Assembly: GCF_019703515.2 (NCBI RefSeq)
Contig: NC_059349.1
Location: forward strand, 28,455,744-28,519,743
Direction: 5' to 3'
Length of the DNA: 64,000 nt
DNA from: Myxocyprinus asiaticus
Taxonomy: Eukaryota > Chordata > Actinopteri > Cypriniformes > Catostomidae
The first letter of the stretch is position 1, and each line of letters starts with the position of its first letter. This document shows positions 47,528 through 59,765 of this stretch, one piece after another. The notes below the pieces were generated by a model, which ran no database searches, was not told where the DNA came from, and was given only the letters and a program-made list of their open reading frames with translations. Position numbers and translations under genes: made by a program.

Positions 47528-49196
47528 AACACTGGGCAGTGTGTCCACTGGGCAGGATACAGAGAGGATCAGCACCACATGGCATTCCACTGAAAGTGAG
47601 CAACTGCCAATTCCCACCATGGGTTTAAAAAAATGAGAACGCAACTTGTACCCTTTTATTTTTCCAAATTTTTCCTGTTTTTATTTTTGTTTTTTTGTTT
47701 ACTGATCACACAGTCTTTTGGGTAGGAGTACAATTTTTGGAATGTTTTGTCAACTTTTGTTTGGTTGTTTGATTTTCCCCTTTTTTCTGTTTCCTCGTAC
47801 ATAGATGTGAAGTAGCCTTTTTTGAATGATCATGGATGATAGTTTGGTTCTAGTTTCCTATCATGTGTACACTTTCCTGTTGCTTTGTAGCTCTGAGAGC
47901 TTCATATTTTATTCAGCATGTAATTAATCAGTGTCTCTCTCTTTTTAAATCATTTGTCGGAATAATATAAAACATACTTTTTGCTTTAATGTGAAGGTAC
48001 TATGCAAAGCTGCACTGATATTTCGCTATGATTTCACCCTTAAGTTTAGTACTACCAATATGTATTGAGTCTATATTTCCAATGATGCATATCAAGGACA
48101 AGTTTATGCTGGCAGGTTAACCAAGATAATTATGTGATCTGTATGTGGAGTGAATGGGTGTGCATGTGCATGTTTTTTGTGTGTTTGTCTTATTGCATGT
48201 TCATGTTTAACTTTATTGCGAAACAATCTTTTGTGCCACATTGTCATGTTATTTCCTCAATTGTGTGGCTTTTTTTTTTTTTTTTAGCTTACTTTCAACA
48301 ATTTAGTACCTCTGTTAATGTTCTCAATACTGTAACTATTTGTTTTGCTTGGTGAGAGCAGAGAGCTTGTTTTTGCATTTTTTCATATACAGGAAAGGAT
48401 TTTAAAATACAAAATCATAGGTTTACTCCCCTCCATTTAGTCTTTTTTTATTGACAGTTTTTCCTTTGTCAGTAAGTTGTGTTCTATCATGTGAACTTTT
48501 GAATGTGATTCTGCTCTTTGACTTAGAAATACAGCTAAGGTAAGCCAAGACAATAAACGTCAGCGCTTCGAAGGCTCATGATTTGACAAGCTCTCTGTTC
48601 CAGTAAGACACTCCAGCTGCTGTGCAGTATTGTATGATGCCTGTGTGGCAGGGAACCTGAGTTTAGTGAAATAGTGTTTGAGAAGTGTCATCTAATGTAA
48701 TAACTGTTTAATAATGCTTACATAAATAGTGCTTCAAATATGAAGCAACCTATTTTACAAAATGTTTTATTTTTATATCAAGGGATAGACTTGTGCTTTT
48801 TGTGGGATATCATTAGTCAGTACATGCTAATTAATTTGTCTGATGTCATGCACTGCTATTGACACAAACAGAAAAGACACCCTTTTGTTGGCTGGATTCA
48901 AAAGGGAATATGACTAAGGGTATCTTGTCATTGTAATATCTTATCAAGACCAAATTAGTTTGTATTTACTATTAATGGTTCTGTCATCATTGTTGTCATG
49001 ATTATTACAACACAATGTAGCTCTCACCCTTGATACAGAGTAAATGGCTATAAATTGAAAACAGGTTGGATCTTTTGAAGGAAACTCAATTCTGGCTCCT
49101 GAATTATTTCACTGTGGATTAATTTTTTTTTTTCCTCATTGTGGTGTTATATGTACACTGTGGTTTTGCGGGCCTGCCAGAATAAATTTTGTTTAT
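47528..49196 (+). other. asph 3' UTR (acidic isoform)
   Basis: Non-coding, with AATAAA at 48552-48557 and 49181-49186 and T-homopolymers near 48270 and 49125. The second signal is followed by a GT-rich stretch, as expected for cleavage. The exact transcript end is inferred. Confidence 0.5.
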
Positions 49197-50919
49197 GTGA
49201 TAAGCTTTAGGAAATGCTGCACATCTCTTCAAAACAATGGTTTCTCAACCCACAAGTGGCTGCAATATAGTTTTTAGTGTTTCCTTTTCTACAACACTAC
49301 AGGGTGTTTTTAACCCTTAACATTTTTGAAGTCAATGTGAATTTTTTTAGTGGTATTAATTTTACATAATTGTTTTTTTTTTTTTTTTTTTTTTTTGTTT
49401 TTTAAGGTTTTGACAGTTTATAGTCAAATTAAATTAATTTTACAAAAGTGTTAACCTCTCAAAGCCATACGTAAAGGTTGGATTTAGCAGCCTTAGTAAG
49501 GACCGGACTTCAAGGGACAGACACCTTACAACCAGCAATAAAACGATTTGTAAAGAGGTCATTTTTTATTGTAGTTCAAGTAAACAGAATTTTACTCAAG
49601 GCTTTTTATTCAGAGGTTTACATGAAATCCTGCTGTATAGGCTAACTTGTTTTTAAGTTATTGAAATATTGCAATTTTAGGGAGTTTTGGGTGACTTCAC
49701 AAATCTGCAAACAACTGTAAATGTTCTGTTTGAGTGCTGCAATAAAGGTTGGGGACAACAAAACCACCTATTTTCTCCTTATTTTCTCTTTATTCTTCAA
49801 GCTGTCCCATTATCAGCCACATAATAAAATAAATATTTTAGGGTAACTACCTTTTTTCTTTGCTTGTGTTCCTATCTAAATTACAGGGACTTCCCTTTAA
49901 TGCAGATTGAAGGCTCAGATATAAGCGTGATTTGATAGTTGTTTTAATGATCTGGCTTGGACCCTGAACCCAGGCAAAAACTTTACTACAGAGATCAAAG
50001 AGAAAGAGTGTAGAAGATGAGAACTTGCTGAAAATGTGTTTTAGGGCATCTACTACAAACACATGCTTTAGGACACCAATGACTCTGGATGTTGCCTTTC
50101 CTCAGCATTGCAGTCGGGTTGTATGTTCCACAGCATCAGAAACAAAATCAGAATATTCAAGAACAGATCCCTCTAAAAAGCAGCACAAATATTGAAAGAT
50201 TAATCACACATTTACTGACAAGCATACAGTACTGCCAACCAACATCTGATTCCCCTACACGCACCACAGTATAATTTACTATCATCTTTGTACTATCATA
50301 TCTGTCATGCTACTCTTGTATGCTTTCAATAGTAACAATAATCCCCAAAATTGGACAATTTCTGTACATGCTGTACGATTTCTTTAGTGTATCAATACAA
50401 TATAATGTACAATGCACTATGCAATATGTTAGTCCTGTAATCTGCTCATATATTTCCAAAGGCATTGTAAATGATATGGTACAACATACTGTCAGTTTTT
50501 ACAGTACAGTACATCATTATGTACAGTGTATTTTATTGTAAACCATATATATAGTACAGTAAGATCAAATGTCTGTAGGAATTCAGATGTAGCAAAAAAA
50601 AAGTGTTGAAACCAGTTGTCATAAAAAAATAAAATAATAATAATTACATTATCAGTGCCGTTGCTGTAACTCAGAAAGCAAATGCTGTAGAGTGACCTCG
50701 GTTTAATGAATAAATCTCACATTTCAATGGTGAATACACAGTCAGTTATGGCCAGTTCAAAGGGTTAGGCTGTCAGGGTCGTGATGCTTATACTGATGCG
50801 CATCAGTAACTTTAGAAAACAAACAAACACTGTATTTGAAGAATGTAGGCTAGGTGCTAAACCATAGAAGCGCATGTTATTATATGGCAAGCTGTTTTGA
50901 CATTTATTCTCTAAAACTT
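49197..50919. other. Intergenic or intronic DNA, nothing recognised
   Basis: It has a T-homopolymer at about 49373-49396 and otherwise AT-rich unique-looking sequence. If asph catalytic exons lie right of the window, this is intron. Confidence 0.4.
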
Positions 50920-51450
50920 ACTAGTATATATTTTTATGTTACTAGTACTTATTTTTTAGTGACTAGTATCTATTCCATTAGATAAAAGTACTTATTCATT
51001 AGGAACTAGTACTTATTCAATAGATGCTAGTACTTATTCATTAGATACTAGTAGTTATTCTTTAGATACTAGTACTTATTCATTAGGCACTAGTACTTAT
51101 TCATTAGGCACTAGTACGTATTCAACAGATACTAGTATGTATTCATTAGATACTAGTACTTATTCAATAGATACTAGTACTTATTTTGAATGTTACTAGT
51201 AAGATTTTTTATTTTAGTTGTACAATGTTTTATTCTACTCTACAGTCACCATTCTGACTAGTCATTGCATTTTACGTTTAAAAAAACAATTGTTACTAGT
51301 AAGATACAAAATTTTACTAGTAACAATAGGAAAAAACACTAGTGTCTAATAAACAGGCACTAGTATCTAATAAATAAGTCCTAGTATCTAAATAATAAGT
51401 GCTAGTACCTAGTGAATAAGTACTAGTATCTAAGAAATAATCACTAGTAA
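50920..51450. repeat. Inverted pair of ACTAGT tandem arrays
   Basis: The left array (50920-51200) repeats a unit of about 20 bp such as ACTAGTACTTATTCATTAGA. The right array (51296-51450) repeats its reverse complement, such as TCTAATAAATAAG and CTAGTATCTAA. About 95 bp of spacer lies between. Units vary by a few bases, but the palindromic ACTAGT core is strongly kept. Confidence 0.92.
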
Positions 51451-51452
51451 CT

Positions 51453-52640
51453 AAACTCAGCAAAAAAAGAAACGTCCCTTTTTCAGGACACTGTATTTTA
51501 AAGATAATTTTGTAAAAATCCAAATAACTTTACAGATTTTTATTGTAAAGGGTTTAAACAATGTTTTCCATGCTTGTTCAATGAACCATAAACAATTAAT
51601 GAACATGTACATGTGGAACGGTCGTTAAGACACTAACAGCTTACAGATGGTAGGCAATTAAGGTCACAGTTATAAAAACACTAAAGAGACCTTTCTACTG
51701 ACTCCGAAAAACACCAAAAAAAAAAGATGCCCAGGGTCCCTGCTCATCTGCGTGGACGTGCCTTAGGCATGCTGCATGGAGGCATGAGGACTGCAGATGT
51801 GGCCAGGGCAATAAATTGCAATGTCCATATTGTGAGACACCTAAGACAACATTACAGGGAGACAGGAAGGACAGCTGATCGTCCTCGCAGTGGCAGACCA
51901 CGTGTAAAAACACCTGCACAGGATCGGTACATCTGAATATCACACCTGCGGGACAGGTACAGGATGGCCACAACAACTGCCCGAGTTACACCAGGAATGC
52001 ACAATCCCTCCATCAGTGCTCAGACTGTCTGCAATAAGCTGAGAAAGGCTGGACTGAGGGCTTGTAGGCCTGTTGTAAGGCAGGTGCTTTCCAGACATCA
52101 CCGGCAACAATGTCATCTATGGGCACAAACCCACCTTTGCTGGACCAGACAGGACTGGTAAAAAGTTTTTGTCTCAGCGGGGTGATGGTCGGACTCGCGT
52201 TTATTGTCGAAGGAATGAGCATTACACCGAGGCCTGTACTCTGTCTGGAGTGGGATCGATTTGGAGGTGGAGTCTGTCATGGTCTGGGGCAGTGTGTCAC
52301 AGCATCATCGGACTGAGCTTGTTGTCATTGCAGAAAATCTCAATGCTGTGCATTACAGGGAAGACATCCTCCTCCCTCATGTGGTACTCTTCCTGCAGGC
52401 TCATCCTGACATGACCCTCCAGCATTACAATGCCACCAGCCATACTGCTCGTTCTGTGTGTGATTTCCTGCAAGACAGGAATGTCAGTGTTCTGCCATGG
52501 CCAGCAAAGAGCCCAGATCTCAATCCCATTGAGCACATCTGGGACCTGTTGGATCGGAGGGTGAGGGCTAGGGTCATTCCCCCCAGAAATAACCGGGAAC
52601 TTGCAAGTGCCAACAACATCTCCAACAACAAAAGGAACTA
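51453..52640 (+). mobile_element. Tc1-like transposon, 3' truncated and frameshifted
   Basis: The left terminal repeat AACTCAGCAAAAAAAGAAACG is present. Transposase pieces on the plus strand start MPRVPAHLRGRALGMLHGGM with DNA-binding RPRSGRPRVKTPAQDRYI (51727-51936). Later pieces are SISAQTVCNKLRKAGLRACR and, in another frame, VMVWGSVSQHHRTELVVIAE to AKSPDLNPIEHIWDLLDRRV (52261-52600), which holds the last catalytic glutamate context. Stops and shifts separate them, and the right terminal repeat is missing. Confidence 0.9.
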
Positions 52641-55300
52641 GTAAAAATGTGGATGGGGATATCTTCATTCAAACTGATCATTGCATAAACAAGAGAACCT
52701 TTCGCCCTTTTAGGCGCGAAGCTGTCTACTATAAAAGCGGGCACGCAAACACCATTCCTCCGAATTTTCTGACTGAGGGACAAAGAACGCATCGCTCGCA
52801 ACTCAAAGAACTCGTGAGTCTTGTAGTTCAGCCAGCTTACACAATGTCTCAGGGAACCAAGTTTATGTACATAACCGAGACGTTCCCTTACGATTCAGTA
52901 CACTTGACATTGCGTCACTAATCTGACACATATGGGTAACAGAGTACCATCATGCTGCACTACACGACATAACCTTCCAGAGAGGAAACCTGACGCCACG
53001 GTCCCGCGGGACGGCGACTGACATGAGTATGCCGCATGTGAATGACCCTCATGGTCAGCCAGGAGGGGAACACTCAGACTATATATATGAACTATGGTCA
53101 TATAGTATGGATTAACCCCTTGATGAACCCAGTCAGAAAGGACATTTATTTATAATGAAGTGCCTGTAACTTTGGGAACACAATGGTCCGAATGCAGGCG
53201 GTTGTGTAAAGTGACAGGGAGCCCGTACTTAAAAAGAGGGGCATAAATATATATTTGGCCAATAAAATAGCAAGTACTCTAGACAGAAAGGACTTGTTTT
53301 GAGAGAGACATTATGTCTAGGTTGTAAAACCTTGCGAATGTATTTTAAGAAGACCATCCTGCTGTAAAACATATGTCTTGTAAGGACACACTGTTCGTCC
53401 ATGCCCATGAAGTTGAGTGTATTTTAACACCAGTTGGGCAGTTCGCACCCTGTGACTCGTAAGCCAAGGTGACTGCATCAACGATCCAGTGAGAAAGTTT
53501 TTGCTTGGAGATGGACATTCCTTTTGTGCGTCCTCCATAGCACTCAAAGAGTTGGTCAGACAGTCTGAACTAGCGTGTGCGCTCATTGTATGTGTGTAGC
53601 ACTCGCAAAGGCATAACAAGTGCAAGTACTGTTTCTCATCTGAATTAAATGAAGGAGGGAAAAAGTCTTGAAGGCGAACCACATGTGGTTACAACCTTAG
53701 GCACATAGCCTTTTCTGGGTTTGACATGGTTTTGAAAGACCCGGACCAAACTCCAGACATGAATTGCCAATTGACAGTGCTTGCAAATCACCAACCTGTA
53801 TTACTGAGGTCAAAGCCAGCAGTGATGCGGTCTTAGGACATAGTCCAGAGGCTCGAAGGGAGGCCCCGCAAGCACTTTTAGGATGCAGTTAGGTCCGAAG
53901 TCAGGGCTGTAACCGGGCAAGGGGGATTTAGCTGCCCCGCCCCCTAGGAATTATGATTTAATCATGTTTTCCTATAGAGGTGCCGGTTTAAGGTGCGTGA
54001 TACGCAGATACAATCGCCACATAAACTTTGAGCATAGACGGAGTGAGCCCACATGTGTAGGTTTTGCAGTTATAGCTGGGGATGCCAAACTGTGCCTTAT
54101 GTTTGAGAGAGAAGTTCTTCAGTGATATTTCCCATGGAGGCCCATCCAGTATTTCTACCATCTCCAGAAACCAGGACTGATTGGGCCATTTCGGCGCAAT
54201 TAACAGAACTGTTTCCATGTCCACTCGGACTTTGCTGATGACAGAATGAAGGAGGCGCACGGGGGGAAATGCATACTTGAGTTTCGCTGGCCATATGTGG
54301 GCTAGCACGTCATGGCAACATATATATGCCACTACAGTTGTGTTGTTCGAACGAATCAAAATGTGGTGATTCACAATATCAGAATGAAAAGCTCTCAAAG
54401 CTAGAAAGACAGCCAGTAGCTCTAGGCGGCTGACATGTCATGGCTGTTTCGCACCTGTCCTTGTGTCGAAAGTTGGACATCCATTACACCCCAACCTGTG
54501 TTGGATGAATTTGTGGTCAGCACTTTCCTTCTGAAAACTTGACCCAGCATAACACCCTGTTGGTAAAAGGCTGGCGCTGTCCATGGTGCTAGAGCATCCA
54601 GACAGTGGCGAGTCACCACAATGTGCATGAAGATGAAATGACTTCAGTGGTAAAGTTTTTTCAGTTTGAACTGAAACAGACACTGAAGAATGGTCTGTAC
54701 GTGGTCGTTCATGAGGTGCGCACACTTGAACTCCTAAAAATGAGATTTACTGGCTGGGGAAAAGTGTGCTTTTGCCCAGTTGACATTAGACCAGATTTTA
54801 CATATGGCAAAGCAGCAAGTCTCTATGTTGACTCAGTAGTGCCTCTGATTGGCTAGTAAAGACCAATTGCTGAGGTAATTCAATGGGGCGAGCGCTGCAT
54901 CGATACATTTCGTGAATGTGTGGGGAGCCGGAGACAGACAGAAATTTAGGACTTTAAATTGATACGCAGTTCCCTCGAACACAAATCTAAAAAGCCGCCT
55001 GTAACGCGGTACGATTGGTACATGAAGTACGCGTCCATCAGATCTATCGACGTAAATCAGTCCAGAGGACACTGGGGGAAAGGGTGGCAGCATCATCCAC
55101 TAACCACTCGCCAGATGCATTGAGAGACATAACATCATCATTCCCAGTGTCAGAACCGCCAAACGTGACAAGGTGGTGCGCTCCTACAGAGGGCCGAAGC
55201 TCATCATGCACATACTGTAGCAGCACGGAGATTGAGGGGCTTGCGGGGCGTGTTGGCATGAGGTCCACCTCAAATTCATCCTGCTTGACCTTTAATTTTT
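52641..55300 (-). mobile_element. Degenerate DIRS retrotransposon, opposite strand
   Basis: Minus-strand pieces in order are a gag-like tail (SVGAHHLVTFGGSDTGNDDV, about 55250-55100) and reverse transcriptase (YRRLFRFVFEGTAYQFKVLN, then HTFTKCIDAALAPL, 55030-54860). RNase H context follows (VLTTNSSNTGWGVMDVQ near 54520), then IRSNNTTVVAYI and CGLTPSMLKVYVAIVSAYHA leading to the recombinase. The left part, 52641-53110, holds terminal-repeat-like sequence (GGGAACCAAGTTTATGTACA). Heavy internal loss: most of the RT N-terminus and the recombinase catalytic part are absent. Confidence 0.82.
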
Positions 55301-56459
55301 TTTTAATGTTTTGCTGTGTAAACCTTTTAAAAAAACAACACAAAACAAAGTACAAGGGAATACATTATTGTAATGCACTAACAGCCTTATACCACAAATT
55401 TTTCATGTCTGCATCACTTATCCATCAAATACAGACAGATATATCTTAAATCTTCAATACAAAGTTTTATTTATTTATTAATTTTTATTGAATTTAATGT
55501 ATTTATTTATTTACAAAAGAAGAGATGTCTTGCCAGCTTTACTACTATTCTTTAGAGAAATCAAAGAATTATATAAAAAAGTTTCAAATCAATGTTTATT
55601 AAGCAGAAGTCCCGGGTTGGATTCCCCAATTTTCCCCATCCTGTTTCCTGTCTCTACTCTTTATATTTCCTTTAATACTATTATAATAATAAATAAAAAT
55701 TAATATAAATGTTGATTGCCTCACAGTGATTTGGTCACGGTGAAGGTCGGGGAGTTGAGAGGAAGGTACCCGGGTAAAATTAACCATGATTTTCTAATAA
55801 TATATGGTAGTAACAATGTTTTTTTGGTGGAAGCCATAGTTTTCATGCAATTAACCATGGTGTTACATACAGTAATATTATAGTAACCGTGTTTAATTTT
55901 GTGGTTACTCTGCTACAAAATACCATGGTAATATATGGTTACTGCAGTAAAACCATGGTTAATTTTTGTAAGGTTAAGGTTAGGTTTTGAGGTAGGGGAT
56001 GATCTGGGACTCTAAATAAACACAATAAACATGCTGCAAAGATGCCCCTGCATGTTAGTATTTAACTGGGAGTGCAAATAATATCTAACACTATTCACAC
56101 TTAGTGCAAAGAAAATGCTTTTTGTTGCTATTTACTGCAAATAGCATCTAGCCTATCTGTATTTGCACTTAGCTACCTTTGTATTATTATTATTACTTCA
56201 TAAAGAAACACATTACTTTAGACTTTTATTCTTTATTTTGTATTGGAGCATGGCAAGAATAGGGAAACTAGAGCATGACATGACAATTAAATATGGTAAA
56301 AAAACATCTGTACAAGAATGCATCCATAAAGTGTAGAAAACCTGTCATGGCTATTATTCATGATACTGGCTCAACTTCATACCCCTGCAGACCTTTAACA
56401 CAGATCTGACCAACACTTAAAAAACAATGCAGATGGAAAGCAAGAACATGTCCTGCGTG
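55301..56459. other. Repeat-like intergenic DNA
   Basis: AT-rich, with several ACCATGG and TAACCATG words between 55780 and 55960, typical of dispersed low-complexity fish repeats. No gene is recognised. Confidence 0.4.
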
Positions 56460-57232
56460 AACTTTTTTTTTCAATTAACATTTTTTATTGATTCAAAAAT
56501 ACACAACAGAGAAAAACACAACACATACACATCGAATCAACATTTAACATTTAACCCCCACTAATATCCCTCTCCAATCACCAACCCCACCCTGACCCCC
56601 AACGAACACCCCTGTGGTCACATATCATAATACACACACACACACATAATAAAATATAATAAACATACATAATTAAACTAAAGTTCTCTCTCCACACCCC
56701 CTCCCCGAGAGTCCCCCAAAAACACCAAATAACTGCCCCACTTCCTAACAAATAAGTCCCAAAACCCCAGCCTTCTACTTGCCACCTCCTCGAAAGCTGC
56801 CACCCTCCCCATCTCCGCACACCACCCTAGAAACCAGGGCACTTCATCCGACTTCCATCCCCTTAAAATAATTTGTCTGCCAATCATGATACTGGTCAGA
56901 ACCCAATTTTTTATGTGTTTATCTTCCAAATTTATGACTGCCCCATCACCTAAAATACAGAGTCTGGGGCAAAGTAAAATCTGAGTACCCAAAATGTCAC
57001 ACAAACAACTCTGAACCTTCAACCAAAATTCTTGGATCTTAACACACCCCCAAAAAACATGGGTTGTGTCTCCATCTTCTGATTGGCATCGCCAGCAGGT
57101 GGGTGTGTCTTTAAGACCAAGCCTGTACAATCTAGAGGGGGTCCAATAGAATCTATGTAAAATCTTGAATTGCATAAGGCGCACCCTTGCATCTCTAGAT
57201 GCAGACTTGATGTTTTTTAGAATCCTAGCCCA
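56460..57232 (-). mobile_element. L1-type LINE, 3' end of ORF2
   Basis: The minus strand encodes ILKNIKSASRDARVRLMQFK, then HRFYWTPSRLYRLGLKDTPT and CWRCQSEDGDTTHVFWGC, the C-terminal cysteine/histidine motif region of fish L1 ORF2. The reading is largely open to about 56690, followed by a short A/C-rich 3' UTR. It is cut off at 57232 by the plus-strand copy. Confidence 0.85.
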
Positions 57233-57373
57233 CAGAGGTCACGTGACGCCATGCAAGAAGCAGATGTGTGAGCGACCAGCTCTGGGCACTTTGCTAAATT
57301 TTTAATTATTTTCATGTTATAATCTGGTGAAATTTGATACACCCAGTTATACATTTGCTCTTTGAGGCAAAAC

Positions 57374-58168
57374 ATGGCAAAGAAGTCAAAATCCTCGGGC
57401 TCTGGAGACATTAAAAGACACTTACGTGTTCAGGATGAAAGCCCCGACAGGCCTACAGACCAGGGAATCGATTTGGATGGCGCGGCGGGAGAGATGATCC
57501 AGCGTCAGTTGTCCAACATGTCGGTGATGTTGACGAAGGTTCTTGCTGACTTGGAAGATCTCACTGTTATACGTCGATCGATTATGGCGATGGAAATAAA
57601 ATTAGTTACAAGAGTGACTGATGTTGAGAGACGAATCGATTGTCTGGAATCTTCGGAGAGGGAATTAACCGCTAATACGCCCGTGACCAAAGTTGATTTG
57701 GAACATCTCCTTGAAAAGCTTGAAGATCTTGAGAATATAAGCCGCAGGAATAACGTTCGAATTGTTGGAATTCCTGAGCATGAGGAGGGCAGAGATATGG
57801 TGAAATTCCTAGACAAGCTTTTCCCGAGTCTGCTCGACATAACAGGCCACAAGCTGGAAATCGAGCGAGCTCACAGAGTCCCAGCTCACAGATTTGCTGA
57901 GGGAGATAGGCCCTGATCGATTCTGGCCAGATTTTTGAGATCATCCGATAAAGATCTTGTGTTGTGCCAGGTGAGGAGCAAAGGGAAGCTTTCTTGGAAG
58001 AACCATAATATTTTCTTGTTCCCGGACTTTGCGAGTTCGACAAGAGTGAAACGCGATCGGTTCAAGGAATGTAAGAAACTCTTACATCAGCGAAAGATCA
58101 CCTTTGCTCTGATGTTTCCAGCCAAACTGAGAATAGAAATGAAGGACGATCGCAAAGTCTTTTATTGA
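57374..58168 (+). pseudogene. L1 ORF1 protein with one internal stop
   Basis: It begins MAKKSKSSGSGDIKRHLRVQ, has a coiled-coil-like middle and the RNA-binding core NNVRIVGIPEHEEGRDMVKF then IERAHRVP. An in-frame TGA at 57914-57916 interrupts it, where the family has arginine. The same frame then continues ILARFLRSSDKDLVL to a TGA at 58166-58168. ORF1p is the RNA-binding trimer of L1. Confidence 0.88.
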
Positions 58169-58333
58169 ATCAATGGGTGAGTAAACCATTGGGTGTTTCT
58201 CATGTGAGTGGGTCGACTCGCTGAAATTACTCTGGCTTTTGAGGAAGCTGGGCGTCATTTTGGTTTCTTTTTGCTTTTTGCATTGGCTCCGCCAAGTGAC
58301 TGGAGTTTGTTTTGTGAATAACACTTTTCCTTA

Positions 58334-59765
58334 AAGAAAGTGGTTTTTATTCCGGGCCATAGCTCTTCTGATAACATCAGGTGTCTCATCAATATCATGT
58401 GGTCAGTAGCGAATGACCAATCTCCAGTCGCTGCCATCTCACTTGACGCCGAAAAGGCGTTTGATATGGTAGAATGGGATTATCTTTTTAAGATTTTGGG
58501 AATGTATGGGTTCGGGAGTACATTTATTGGTTGGATTAAGTTACTTTATAGACACCCTGTAGCTGCGGTACAAACAAATGGATTGATTTCAGATTATTTT
58601 ACTCTGGATAGGGGCACTCGGCAGGGCTGCCTTCTTTCCCCTTTATTGTTCTGTCTTGCCCTGGAACCATTAGCAGCCACGATAGGGGGGAGGATGATTT
58701 TCCAGGGGTGATGGCAGGAGGTGTGGCGCATAAGCTTCTGCTTTACGCAGATGATATTTTATTATTTGTCTCTGAACCTACTAGATCTATGCCTTGCCTC
58801 CACAGAGTTATTAATTCCTTTTACAAGTTTTCAGGATACAAAGTTAATTGGTCTAAATCCGAAGCTTTGGCTCTGACAGCATACTGTCCAGTAACGGCTT
58901 CCCAGCCGGGTGCCTTCCAATGGCCCAAACAGGGCATTAAGTATTTGGGGATTTTATTCCCAGCAAATTTGTCTGATTTAGTTAGTGTTAATTTTGACCC
59001 TTTAATAAAAAGATTTTCAGGCGATGTGGGCAGGTGGGCTTCATTACATTTATCGATGATTGGAAAGGTTAATGTTATTAAAATGATTTGTATTCCAAAA
59101 TTTAACTACCTGCTACAATCTCTCCCTGTAGATGTCCCCCTCTCTTATTTCAAGCAATTTGATAGCATAGCGAAGTCCTTCATTTGGAATGGTAAACGTC
59201 CCAGATTGCATTTTAATAAGTTACATAGGCCGATTGACAAAGGAGGGCTAGGCCTCCCCAAGATTTTGTTGTATTACTATGTGTTCAGTCTCAGACATTT
59301 GGCTCATTGGTCACTTCCACCTGAGAGAGCCCCTCCCTGGTTTATTATTGAACAGGCAGTTCTTGCCCCTATTTCGCCATTACAAAGCATCTCTATCAAA
59401 CTAATCGGAAAAGTTAAGTTACACCCTGTTATTTCGCATTTACACTCGGTATGGACTAAAGTGTCCAGATTGTTTAAATTGGACACTTATTTAAATGTTG
59501 CCTCGAGCATATGGCAGAACCCAAGATTATGTATTGGCAAGTCCCTTTTCTGCTGGCCAGAGTGGATTGTGAGGGGGGTTGTTACACTCGGTGACCTATA
59601 TGTAAGTGGAGTGTTGAGATCGTTTGAAAACTTGAACCAACATTTTGGGGATCCCCAGACCTCAGTTTTATAGGTATTTACAATTGCGCCACCTGATTTG
59701 TACTATTTTTGGGAGTAGCACACACCCCCCTAAGGAGGCAGATGCTTTGGGAGAGGTGATTGCGC
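58334..59765 (+). pseudogene. L1 ORF2 reverse transcriptase, partial, frameshifted
   Basis: It opens at VVFIPGHSSSDNIRCLINIM, with SLDAEKAFDMVEWDYLF and GTRQGCLLSPLLFCLALEPL, then a frameshift near 58690. The second frame has KLLLYADDILLFVSEPTRSM with an intact YADD site, then the thumb and connection to 59673. A shift or stop follows there, and the coding resumes briefly. Confidence 0.9.

Larger units (their letters stand above)
57233..59765 (+). mobile_element. L1-type LINE, 5' end with ORF1 and internally deleted ORF2
   Basis: It starts with the 5' UTR (GAGGTCACGTGACGCCATGC), followed by ORF1 and then the second half of ORF2. The endonuclease and first part of the reverse transcriptase are missing between about 58170 and 58330. 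The end is truncated at about 59765, inside ORF2 (RYLQLRHLICTIFGSSTHPP). Confidence 0.87.

Noticed and set aside
50920..51450. Regular short repeats with spacers resembling a CRISPR array
   Set aside because: The units are contiguous and variable, arranged as inverted arrays in a vertebrate genome, with no cas genes and no unique spacers.
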